Assembly (NCBI RefSeq): GCF_001298675.1
Contig: NZ_CYIG01000010.1
Location: forward strand, 26,063 to 90,062
Origin: Paenacidovorax caeni
Lineage (GTDB): Bacteria > Pseudomonadota > Gammaproteobacteria > Burkholderiales > Burkholderiaceae_C
DNA length: 64,000 nucleotides
Direction of reading: 5' to 3'
Shown: piece by piece, positions 55,807 through 63,925 of the stretch
Layout of the letters: every line of letters begins with the position of its first letter
How positions within the stretch are numbered: the stretch's first letter is position 1
Notes under the pieces: model-generated
The model's database searches: none
What the model saw: only the letters and a program-made list of their open reading frames with translations
What the model was told of the DNA's origin: nothing
Position numbers and translations under genes: made by a program

Positions 55807-56454
55807 TCAGGAGTTTTCGAGGATCACGCCCTCGATGAGGTTGGCCACGTCCTCACACTTGTCGGTGATGGTCTCGAGCAGCTCGTAGATGGCTTTGAGC
55901 TTGATGAGCTCGCGCACGTCGGTTTCCTCGCGAAACAGCTTGCTCATGGCGCTGCGCAGCACGCGGTCGGCATCGCCTTCGAGGCGGTCGATTTCCTCGC
56001 AGGTCTTGAGGGCGGCTTCGGCCACGGCGGGGTCGGCGATCTTGTCGAGCAGCTTGACGGCGTCGCGCAGGCGTTCGCTGCAGCGCAGGCACAGGTCGGT
56101 CAGGCGCGCGATCTCATCGGTCATGGCGCGGATGTCGTACAGCGCCATGGCCTCGGCCGAGTCCTGGAACAGGTCGGCCACGTCGTCCATGGTGTTGATG
56201 AGCGAGTGGATCTGCTCGCGGTCGATGGGCGTGATGAAGGTCTTGTGCAGCAGGCGGTTGACCTCGTGCGTCACGCGGTCGGCGGCGCCTTCGGCGCTGT
56301 CCACGGCCTGGTGGTACTTTTCACGCAGATGCAGGTCGCCGTAGTTGGACACCAGCAGAGAGAACGCCTGCGCCGCTTCGACGATGCGCTCGGCATGCTG
56401 GTTGAACATTTCAAAAAAATTGCCTTCGCGCGGCAACAGCTTGCCAAACAGCAT
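55807..56454 (-). CDS. DUF47 family (PhoU-like) phosphate transport regulator
   Basis: 215-residue all-helical protein of the DUF47/TIGR00153 family, which is related to PhoU and works with Pit transporters. It starts MLFGKLLPREGNFFEMFNQH, a family hallmark, and has FITPIDREQIHSLINTMDDV and the acidic metal-binding patches EEIDRLEGDADRVLR. The start at 56454 has AGGA upstream; the longer frame is not conserved. Cytoplasmic. Confidence 0.93.
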   Translation of the reverse strand: MLFGKLLPREGNFFEMFNQHAERIVEAAQAFSLLVSNYGDLHLREKYHQAVDSAEGAADRVTHEVNRLLHKTFITPIDREQIHSLINTMDDVADLFQDSAEAMALYDIRAMTDEIARLTDLCLRCSERLRDAVKLLDKIADPAVAEAALKTCEEIDRLEGDADRVLRSAMSKLFREETDVRELIKLKAIYELLETITDKCEDVANLIEGVILENS

Positions 56455-56581
56455 GAGGGTTCCTGGTGGGTGTGGTCGGAAGGGGTAGTCAGAGACCAGC
56501 GCAATTTGTGTCATTCGTATGACAAATGCACCAAGCCTGCGAGTTTAACCGGGCGGCCGCGCCCCTCTGGGTGGGTAGCCG

Positions 56582-56944
56582 TCAGGCGTTGCGGAAAATG
56601 AAATACACCGCCCCCACCATGCACAGCCCGGCCCAGAGGTAGTCCCACTTGAGCGGCTGCCCCAGATAGACCACCGAAAAAGGCACGAAAACCGCAAGGG
56701 TAATGACCTCTTGCAAGATCTTCAGCTGCCCTACGTTGAACTGCGTGAACCCAATGCGGTTGGCCGGCACCTGCAGCAGGTACTCGAACAGGGCGATGCC
56801 CCAGCTCACCAGCGCCGCCACGTACCAGGGCGCGCTGGCGAGGTTGCGCAGGTGGCCGTACCAGGCGAAGGTCATGAAAATGTTGCTCAAGAGCAACAAA
56901 AAAACCGTCTGGACCGATACGGGCAGGGATTGCAGAAAAGTCAT
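56582..56944 (-). CDS. DMT-like small membrane protein, DUF486
   Basis: 120 residues with four membrane helices, DUF486 family (distantly like the drug/metabolite transporter superfamily). It has FLLLLSNIFMTFAWYGHL, VSWGIALFEYLLQVPANRIG and LKILQEVITLAVFVPFSVVYL. The start MTFLQSLP at 56944 is preferred to one eight codons upstream. Function unknown. Confidence 0.9.
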   Translation of the reverse strand: MTFLQSLPVSVQTVFLLLLSNIFMTFAWYGHLRNLASAPWYVAALVSWGIALFEYLLQVPANRIGFTQFNVGQLKILQEVITLAVFVPFSVVYLGQPLKWDYLWAGLCMVGAVYFIFRNA

Positions 56945-56965
56945 GGCGACGGGTATTTTAGGTGC

Positions 56966-57022
56966 CAAAAAGGCATCTAGCCCAATACCATCAAGCGCAA
57001 GCAGCTATCAATTAAGAAGCAC
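56966..57022 (-). repeat. dispersed palindromic repeat, copy 14
   Basis: CCAAAAAGGCATCTAGCCC, CAAGCGCAAGCAGCTATCA, ATTAAGAAGC. It lies between the DUF486 gene and the end of livF. Confidence 0.75.
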
Positions 57023-57027
57023 GCCCT

Positions 57028-57756
<729 letters not shown>

Positions 57757-57769
57757 TTTTTTCGGTCCT

Positions 57770-58552
57770 TCAGTGCCCGCCGGTGCCCAGATAGGCCTCG
57801 ATCACTTTTTCGTTCTTCTGCACTTCGGCAGGGGTTCCTTCGGCAATTTGCTTGCCGTAGTCGAGCACCGTCACGCGGTCGCACAGGCCCATCATCAGCT
57901 TCACGTCGTGCTCGATGATGAGGATGGTGCGGTTGTCGTTGCGAATGCGGTCGATCAGCTCGCGCAGCATCACCTTCTCGGTGGCGTTCATGCCAGCGGC
58001 CGGCTCGTCCAATGCGATGAGCTGCGGGTCGGTGGCCAGAGCGCGCGCGATCTCCAGGCGGCGCTGGTCACCGTAGGACAGCGTGCGCGCCTTGAAGTCG
58101 GCGTACTTGCCGATGCCCACATAGTCGAGCAGCTCCTGCGCGCGCTTGGCAATCGCGGCCTCCTCGGCCTTGAACCCCTTGGTGCGGAAGATGGCGCCCA
58201 GCAGGCCGGAATGCGTGCGAATGTGCCGCCCCACCATCACGTTCTCCAGCGCCGTCATGTCGGCGAACAGGCGAATGTTCTGGAATGTGCGCGCAATGCC
58301 CGCCTTGGCCACCAGGTGCACGGCGTGCGGCGCGTAGGGCTGGCCGGCCAGCTCGAAGCTGCCGGTGTCGGGGGTGTACAAGCCGGTGATGACGTTGAAG
58401 AACGTCGTCTTGCCCGCCCCGTTGGGGCCGATCAGGCCGTAGACCTGGCCGCGCCGGATGGTCATGCCCACGTCGGACAAGGCCTGCAGGCCGCCAAAGC
58501 GCTTGGAGATGCCCGCGACCTTGAGCACCACTTCTTTCGATGTATCTGCCAT
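57770..58552 (-). CDS. livG: branched-chain amino acid ABC transporter ATPase LivG
   Basis: Second ATPase subunit, 260 residues. It has GISKRFGGLQALSDVGMTI, Walker A GLIGPNGAGKTTFFNV, signature LSYGDQRRLEIARALA, Walker B LIALDEPAAGMN and the LivG end with EVQKNEKVIEAYLGTG. It lies 21 bases after livM. Confidence 0.96.
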   Translation of the reverse strand: MADTSKEVVLKVAGISKRFGGLQALSDVGMTIRRGQVYGLIGPNGAGKTTFFNVITGLYTPDTGSFELAGQPYAPHAVHLVAKAGIARTFQNIRLFADMTALENVMVGRHIRTHSGLLGAIFRTKGFKAEEAAIAKRAQELLDYVGIGKYADFKARTLSYGDQRRLEIARALATDPQLIALDEPAAGMNATEKVMLRELIDRIRNDNRTILIIEHDVKLMMGLCDRVTVLDYGKQIAEGTPAEVQKNEKVIEAYLGTGGH

Positions 58553-58573
58553 TTCTTGCTCTCGGTGGTGGGG

Positions 58574-59650
58574 TCAGGACTTCTGTTCCAGGCTCTTGCC
58601 ATGTTCGGGCGCAGGCCACAGACCACGCGGGCGCAGCAGCATCACGACGATCATGGCCAGCGCAATCAGCAGCTGGCGCAGGATGGCAGCGTCCAGGCGC
58701 CCATCGGTCATCTGCTGCAGCGGGCCGGCCACGTAGCGCAGCACCTCGGGCAGCGCCGACAGCAGCACCGCCCCCAGGATCACGCCCGGAATGTGGCCGA
58801 TGCCACCCAGCACCACCATGGCCACGATCATGATCGACTCCATCAGGCTGAACGACTCGGGCGAGACGAAGCCCTGAAAGGCACCGAACATGGCCCCAGC
58901 CACGCCGCCGAACGACGCGCCCATGCCGAAGGCCAGCAGCTTCATGTTGCGCGTGTTGATGCCCATGGCCTTGGCGGCGATCTCGTCCTCGCGGATGGCC
59001 ATCCAGGCGCGGCCGATGCGCGAGTCCTGCAGGCGGTAGCAGACGATGATGGTGAACACCACCAACACGAGGAACAGGTAGTAATACAGCGTGACCGAGG
59101 CGATATCGAAGCCGAAGATCTCCTGCCGCTTGGCCAGGTTCAGGCCGAATACCGTGACCGAGTCGATCTGCCCCAGGCCCTTGGGGCCGTTGGTGATGTT
59201 GACCGGGTGGTCCAGGTTGTTCATGAAGATGCGGATGATCTCGCCGAAGCCCAGCGTGACGATGGCCAGGTAGTCACCGCGCAGCTTGAGCACCGGAATA
59301 CCCAGCAACACCCCGGTGCACGCCGCCAGCACCAGTGCCACGGGAATCACCATCCACAGCGACATGTGCAGCCCGTCCGGGAAATTGGCGGCGAACCAGG
59401 CGAAGTTCTCCGTCAGGTGCGGCGAGGCCAGCAGGCCGAACATGTAGGCGCCGACGGCATAGAACGCCACGTAGCCCAGGTCGAGGAGGCCAGCGTAGCC
59501 CACCACGATGTTCAGGCCCAAGGCCAGCATCACATAGAGCAGCGCCAGGTCGGCGATGCGCACCCAGGCGTTGCCGAAGTACTGCAACACCAGCGGCAGC
59601 ACCAGCAGCGCCACGGCGCCCAGAATCCATTGAATCTTGTTGTTTTTCAT
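58574..59650 (-). CDS. livM: branched-chain amino acid ABC transporter permease LivM
   Basis: Inner-membrane permease, 358 residues, about nine helices. It has LNIVVGYAGLLDLGYVAFYA (the LivM signature), LRGDYLAIVTLGFGEIIRIF and GMGASFGGVAGAMFGAFQGF. The start MKNNKIQWI at 59650 is preceded by GGAG; the open frame upstream runs into livH. Usual position after livH with 13 bases between. Confidence 0.96.
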   Translation of the reverse strand: MKNNKIQWILGAVALLVLPLVLQYFGNAWVRIADLALLYVMLALGLNIVVGYAGLLDLGYVAFYAVGAYMFGLLASPHLTENFAWFAANFPDGLHMSLWMVIPVALVLAACTGVLLGIPVLKLRGDYLAIVTLGFGEIIRIFMNNLDHPVNITNGPKGLGQIDSVTVFGLNLAKRQEIFGFDIASVTLYYYLFLVLVVFTIIVCYRLQDSRIGRAWMAIREDEIAAKAMGINTRNMKLLAFGMGASFGGVAGAMFGAFQGFVSPESFSLMESIMIVAMVVLGGIGHIPGVILGAVLLSALPEVLRYVAGPLQQMTDGRLDAAILRQLLIALAMIVVMLLRPRGLWPAPEHGKSLEQKS

Positions 59651-59663
59651 GGTCGTTGGCTCC

Positions 59664-60593
59664 TCAGGCGCGGTCGGCCACGCGCTCGCCCAGCAGGCCC
59701 GAGGGACGCAGCGTGAGGATGATGATGAGCACGATGAAAGCGAAGATGTCGGTGTAGTGGCTGCCCAGCACGCCCCCCGTGAGGTCACCGATGTAGCCCG
59801 AGCCGATGGACTCGATCAACCCCAGCAAAAGGCCGCCGACAACGGCGCCCGCCAGGTTGCCAATGCCGCCAAACACGGCCGCCGTGAAGGCCTTGAGGCC
59901 AGGCAGGAAACCCATGGTGTGCTGCACCGTGCCGTAATTGGACGCCCACATGATGCCGGCGATGGCCGCCAGCACGGCGCCGATGATGAAGGTGGCCGAA
60001 ATCACCATGTCGGGCTTGACGCCCATGAGCGCGGCCACGCGCGGGTTCTCTGCCGTGGCACGCATGGCGCGGCCCAGGCGGGTGTAGTTCACCAGGTACA
60101 CCATGGCCCCCAGCGCCACCGCCGTGACGGCCAGGATCAGCACCTGCGTGGACGTGATGACCGCGCCGCCAATTTCAAACGGCGTGGTGGGCAGCAGGGT
60201 GGGATAGGGCTTGTAATTGGGCTTCCAGATGATCATGGCCAGCGTCTGCAGCAGCAGCGACATGCCAATGGCCGTGATCAGCGGCGCCAGGCGCGGACTG
60301 CTGCGCAGCCGCTTGTAGGCAATCTTCTCAATCGAGAAATTCAGCGCGGCCGCCACCACACAGGCGATGAGCGTGGCCAGCAGCAAGATGACCCAACCTG
60401 GTGCACCAGGCATGGCCTCTTGCATCATTCCGATGCAGCTCCAACTGGTCAGTGCGCCGATCATGAGCACTTCCCCGTGGGCAAAGTTAATGAGCTGGAT
60501 GATGCCGTACACCATGGTATAGCCCAAGGCTATCAAGGCGTACATGCTGCCGAGAACCAGACCGTTGATGATCTGCTGCAGCAAAATGTCCAT
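59664..60593 (-). CDS. livH: branched-chain amino acid ABC transporter permease LivH
   Basis: First gene of livHMGF; 309 residues, about eight helices. It starts MDILLQQIINGLVLGSMYALIALGYTMVYGI (in part: LQQIINGLVLGSMYALIALG) and has FAHGEVLMIGALTSW and AFTAAVFGGIGNLAGAVVGG. The Shine-Dalgarno AAGGA precedes ATG 60593. The leader before it holds a hairpin TGCCAAC/GTTGGCA (60626-60632, 60642-60648). The binding protein is not in this operon; the LivK-like gene at 42259 may serve it. Confidence 0.95.
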   Translation of the reverse strand: MDILLQQIINGLVLGSMYALIALGYTMVYGIIQLINFAHGEVLMIGALTSWSCIGMMQEAMPGAPGWVILLLATLIACVVAAALNFSIEKIAYKRLRSSPRLAPLITAIGMSLLLQTLAMIIWKPNYKPYPTLLPTTPFEIGGAVITSTQVLILAVTAVALGAMVYLVNYTRLGRAMRATAENPRVAALMGVKPDMVISATFIIGAVLAAIAGIMWASNYGTVQHTMGFLPGLKAFTAAVFGGIGNLAGAVVGGLLLGLIESIGSGYIGDLTGGVLGSHYTDIFAFIVLIIILTLRPSGLLGERVADRA

Positions 60594-60673
60594 AAAAAAG
60601 TCCTTCGTTCGTGACGTGCGCGCCTTGCCAACACCTGCGGCGTTGGCATCTTGTGCGCCCCCAGCAGTGTCTA

Positions 60674-60706
60674 GCAAAAAACCCGCCAGGCTTCTCTGCG
60701 CGGGTT
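60674..60706 (-). terminator. terminator after rarA
   Basis: Minus strand stem AACCCGC / GCGGGTT followed by a T run, between rarA and the livH leader. Confidence 0.75.
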
Positions 60707-60739
60707 TGCAACAAATTCTAGCCAGTGCGCCAAACCTGC

Positions 60740-60763
60740 CCCCGTCCGTGCGGACGGGGTTTT
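60740..60763 (+). terminator. hairpin with T run on the plus strand, no gene upstream
   Basis: Perfect stem CCCCGTCCG / CGGACGGGG (60740-60748, 60751-60759) followed by TTTT. Its plus orientation has no plus-strand gene behind it. Confidence 0.5.
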
Positions 60764-60846
60764 CCCGGGGATTTGCGTAGCATCAGGAGTCCACGAAAAA
60801 CATCAGCAGCGCTAATGGAAGCCGAAATTCTTGCTATGCGAACTTA

Positions 60847-62154
60847 TCATTCGCCAGCGCGTGCGGCGGCATTGCGCGCGCGCAGTTCATCAAGCTTCTG
60901 CGCGATCTTGATCTCCAGCCCCCGGTCCACCGGCCGGTAGAAGCCCGGCGGCTCCATGCCCTCGGGCAGGTAGTTTTCCCCTGCGGCGAAGCCGCCCTCC
61001 TCATCGTGGGCGTAGCGGTAGCCCTTGCCGTAGTCCAGCTCTTTCATGAGCCGGGTTGGTGCGTTGCGCAGGTGCATGGGCACCGGCCGGGTGCCATCTT
61101 GCTGCACAAAGGTGCGCGCCAGCTTGTAGGCCATGTAGCCGGCATTGCTCTTGGGCGCCACCGCCAGGTAGATAACCGCCTGCGCCAGCGCCAGCTCGCC
61201 CTCGGGGCTGCCCAGGCGCTCGTAGGTCTGCGCCGCCTCGCCTGCGATCTGCAGCGCACGCGGGTCGGCCAGGCCGACGTCCTCCCAGGCCATGCGCACG
61301 ATGCGCCGGGCCATGTAGCGCGGATCGGCACCGCCATCGAGCATGCGTACCAGCCAGTACAGCGCGGCGTCGGGGTCGGAGCCGCGCACCGACTTGTGCA
61401 GCGCGCTGATGGTGTCGTAAAACTGCTCGCCGCCTTTGTCATAACGGCGCATGCGCTCGCCCAGCACCTGCAGCAGCCAGGCATCGGTGATGGTTTCCAC
61501 CTTCGCCTGCTCGGCGGTGACGGCAAGCGTCTCCAGCGTGTTCAGCAGGCGCCGCGCATCACCGTCGGCATAGGCGATGAGGCGCTCCAGCGCTTCGCTT
61601 TCGATAGCTGGTAGCGCTTGCAGGGCCTGGGCTTTAGCCACTATTTGCTTCAAATCATCGGCCGCGAGCGGTTGCAGCACGTAGACCGTGGCACGCGACA
61701 GCAGCGCCGAGTTGACCTCGAACGAAGGGTTCTCGGTAGTGGCGCCGACGAAGGTAAACAGCCCGCTTTCGACGTGCGGCAGAAACGCATCCTGCTGGCT
61801 CTTGTTGAAGCGGTGCACCTCATCCACAAAGACGATGGTGCGCTGCGGCACCAGGCCGTCGCGCGCGCGCTCGGCCTGCTGCACGGCGTCGCGGATGTCC
61901 TTCACCCCGCCCAGCACCGCGCTGATGCTGATGAACTGCGCATCGAACGCCTCGGCCATCAGCCGCGCAATGGTGGTCTTGCCCACGCCCGGCGGCCCCC
62001 ACAGGATGCAGCTGTGCGGCCGCCCCGACTCGAACGCCAGCCGCAGCGGCATGCCAGGCCCCAGCACATGCTGCTGGCCAATTACCTCGCCCAGGGTGCG
62101 CGGGCGCAGGCGTTCGGCCAGGGGCTGGTGGGAAAACGGGGAAGCGTGACTCAT
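60847..62154 (-). CDS. rarA: replication-associated recombination protein RarA (MgsA)
   Basis: AAA+ ATPase at stalled replication forks, 435 residues. Walker A GPPGVGKTT (53-61), Walker B VFVDEVHRFNKSQQDAFL (about 108-125), sensor GATTENPSFEVNSALLSR, C-terminal tetramerisation domain with GSDPDAALYWLVRMLDGGAD and YLPEGMEPPGFYRPVDRGLE. Residues about 168-186 (LKQIVAKAQALQALPAIES) are encoded by a copy of the dispersed repeat. The start codon overlaps the ancestral stop codon of the integrase pseudogene (ATGA). Confidence 0.96.
   Translation of the reverse strand: MSHASPFSHQPLAERLRPRTLGEVIGQQHVLGPGMPLRLAFESGRPHSCILWGPPGVGKTTIARLMAEAFDAQFISISAVLGGVKDIRDAVQQAERARDGLVPQRTIVFVDEVHRFNKSQQDAFLPHVESGLFTFVGATTENPSFEVNSALLSRATVYVLQPLAADDLKQIVAKAQALQALPAIESEALERLIAYADGDARRLLNTLETLAVTAEQAKVETITDAWLLQVLGERMRRYDKGGEQFYDTISALHKSVRGSDPDAALYWLVRMLDGGADPRYMARRIVRMAWEDVGLADPRALQIAGEAAQTYERLGSPEGELALAQAVIYLAVAPKSNAGYMAYKLARTFVQQDGTRPVPMHLRNAPTRLMKELDYGKGYRYAHDEEGGFAAGENYLPEGMEPPGFYRPVDRGLEIKIAQKLDELRARNAAARAGE
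61594..61654 (+). repeat. dispersed palindromic repeat, copy 15 (inside rarA)
   Basis: CTTTCGATAGCTGGTAGCGC, then GGGCCTGGGCTTTAGCC and ACTATTTGC. In frame with rarA, in a helix between the ATPase and lid. Confidence 0.7.
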
Positions 62155-62901
62155 AGCGCATCGAGCGGGCTCGGCACGCCGCGCCCGCCCTTGTTCAGAA
62201 CATGGGGGTAGATCATGGTGGTATTCAGAACGTGTTCACGCTCTCACATCCTTGTGGCCCAGCAATTCCTGCACGATACGGATGTCGTAACCCGCTTGCA
62301 GCACGCGAGCCCGCTCCAGTTGCTCGCGCAGCGGCGCCAGCAGGATCTCGGGCAGCACTGTCACCCGGTCCTTGTTGCCCTTGCCCTCGCGCACGACCAG
62401 CTCACGCCGCTCGAACTCCACATCCTTCACGCGCAAGCGTAACGCCTCAAGAATGCGCATGCCCGTACCGTACAGCAGCGAAGCCACCAGCCACTGCGTG
62501 CCCTGCAAGTGCAGCAGCAGTTCGCGCACCTCGCGCTGCGTCAGCACCACCGGCAGGCGGCGCGCCTTCTTGGCCGAAACAACCTCATCCAGCCACGGCA
62601 AGTCTTGCTGCAATACCTCTTTGTAGAGAAACAGAATGGCGGCCTTGGCCTGGTTCTGCGTGGAGGCGGACACATTGCGCGCCACAGCCAGATGGGTGAG
62701 AAAGGCCGTGACCTCCGGCGCCCCCATCTCGCGTGGATGGCGCTTGCCATGGAACAGAATGAAACGGCGTGCCCAATCCACGTAAGCCTGCTCGGTGCGA
62801 ATGGAATAGTGCAGCACCCGAATGCGCTGGCGCAACGAATCCAGCAACTTGGGCGGCTGCGACGCGGCGAGAACAGGTGGGGTGGAGGGCGCATCCATCA
62901 T
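62151..62901 (-). pseudogene. intI: integron integrase gene (intI), inactivated by internal deletion and frameshift
   Basis: Tyrosine recombinase remnant, 221 codons to the first stop at 62236. The N-terminal half is intact and IntI-like: [73 protein letters not shown] and box [20 protein letters not shown]. It then jumps from [11 protein letters not shown] to [18 protein letters not shown]: about 90 residues with the family's extra IntI region and the catalytic His/Arg pair are missing. Beyond it an inserted stretch of about 20 bases shifts the frame, but the normal end survives at 62216-62151: MIYPHVLNKGGRGVPSPLDAL, with the catalytic tyrosine. Upstream are cassettes with an attC site. Confidence 0.85.
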
Positions 62902-63052
62902 CCGTGGAATTTTAGGCGGCCTAAATTACCGCCGCCATGGGGTTGGCTTAGGAGATTTTGTGCTGCGCGCTTGACTTAGGCCGCGCCGGGTCAGTAGCAT
63001 GCGGTTGTCTAAATCTAGTTAGCACCACTGAAAAACCCCTTTATTCAAGCTC
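62902..63052. other. probable attI region and integrase promoter region
   Basis: Between the integrase start and the first cassette ORF. A 7-base inverted repeat TTTAGGC-G-GCCTAAA lies at 62911-62925, ten bases before the integrase start. GTTAGCA near 63019 resembles a recombination core (GTTRRRY) with mismatches and could be the attI/cassette junction. No LexA box is seen. Confidence 0.5.
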
Positions 63053-63343
63053 ATGCTTATTCAAACGGCATTCAGTTTCTCAAGCGTTGTGCAGCGCTGG
63101 GTTTGCCGTTTCTCTGGGCTTCGCCTGTCGGCTTGGTGCCGGTTTATGGTCTTTTTGGCCTCTGGACCTTGTGTAGCAAGCACAAGCAGCTATTGTTTTG
63201 GTAGTGCTGCGCTGCCTCGGTGGCTCCGTGCTTTTTCGCAGTTAGCGCCCGTCGCCAAATTCAGGTTATCCGTTTCGGCTTCTGGCTCTAACATTTCGGT
63301 CAAGCCGACCCGCCTACGGCGGTCGGCTTACCTCGCCCGTTAG
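63053..63343 (+). CDS. gene-cassette ORF ending inside attC (cassette 1)
   Basis: 96 residues, no known family. It opens MLIQTAFSFSSVVQRWVCRF and ends SGSNISVKPTRLRRSAYLAR. The last 18 or so residues are read from the attC site, and its stop TAG is within the core GTTAGGT. Endings of the type SVKPTRLRR are common in hypothetical proteins from cassette arrays. It may not be a real protein; the first part is Cys/Ser/Phe-rich without clear domains. It is on the strand opposite to the integrase, as expected for cassettes. Confidence 0.45.
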   Translation: MLIQTAFSFSSVVQRWVCRFSGLRLSAWCRFMVFLASGPCVASTSSYCFGSAALPRWLRAFSQLAPVAKFRLSVSASGSNISVKPTRLRRSAYLAR

Positions 63344-63345
63344 GT
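63286..63345 (+). other. attC recombination site (59-base element)
   Basis: Imperfect palindrome of about 60 bases with the outer cores CTCTAAC (63286-63292) and GTTAGGT (63339-63345). The central arms are AAGCCGACCCGCC and GGCGGTCGGCTT around TAC, with one unpaired C, the extrahelical base typical of attC. It closes cassette 1. Confidence 0.88.
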
Positions 63346-63350
63346 CAATC

Positions 63351-63581
63351 ATGAATAATAATTTTCCATTGATACTCACATTAATTGGAGCACTCATCGC
63401 TTTAATTCCAGCAAAAATTCTTCTTCGATTTGACAGGCAATCAGGCTACAGGCTGTACAAAAGTGCACCCAATGAGGAAATTGGGTTAAAGCGAGCGAAA
63501 CTTTTCTATAGAATTTTTGGTGCAATCTTAGCTATTGCTCCTTGGATACTTTTCCATTTTTTCTACAAAACAGGCACCTAA
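63351..63581 (+). CDS. AT-rich gene-cassette protein, small membrane protein (cassette 2)
   Basis: 76 residues, no recognised family. Two hydrophobic segments: FPLILTLIGALIALIPAKIL (about 5-24) and AILAIAPWILFHFF (about 58-71), with a charged loop between. The start is five bases after attC 1, and the stop lies in ACCTAAC (63576-63582), the first core of a second attC that appears cut off after it. Base composition is strongly AT-rich compared with all genes to the left, a clear sign of recent transfer. Confidence 0.7.
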   Translation: MNNNFPLILTLIGALIALIPAKILLRFDRQSGYRLYKSAPNEEIGLKRAKLFYRIFGAILAIAPWILFHFFYKTGT

Positions 63582-63925
63582 CCCGGCTACAGGGACTTCC
63601 CGCTAATTCAACCAATCATGCCGGGGCTTTTTTCCTTTGATTCGATATTGACTCCTCTCGCGACAGTGAGTGGGACGTATTGATCGAAGGCGACACCATG
63701 CAAGGACAGACTGCACATCTACAGGCGGGCTTGTTTCGGTGGTGTTCACCGAGGCCCCAGATACGAACCGCTCAGCAGGACTCCATTCGTTCGCCGTGGT
63801 CGGGGCTTGCGCCATGCCACGCCCGAGTTATCGAGTTCACCTGCTGCCGGTCTGACCTGTGGAGAGCATCTTCGAGCGCACGTCCAGTGGGGAAGGGATA
63901 CCGTTGTTTGGCGGTGTGTAGCGGC
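63582..63925. other. region without a confident gene; possible group II intron fragment
   Basis: No convincing coding gene is seen. A 70-codon open frame exists on the minus strand at 63603-63815 but has no known match. The minus strand from GTGCG at 63881 onward (CTCGAAGATGC..., then CCGGCAGCAGGTGAAC) looks like the start of a group II intron. It could be a truncated intron of the kind that targets attC sites. This is tentative. Confidence 0.3.

Noticed and set aside
62236..62901. Phage integrase or prophage
   Set aside because: The N-terminal motifs are IntI-like, no phage genes are near, and an attC with cassettes lies upstream on the opposite strand.
63181..63205. A further copy of the dispersed palindromic repeat in cassette 1
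   Set aside because: Only GCAGCTATT-like similarity remains, without the GCGCT arm or partner arm; most likely chance.
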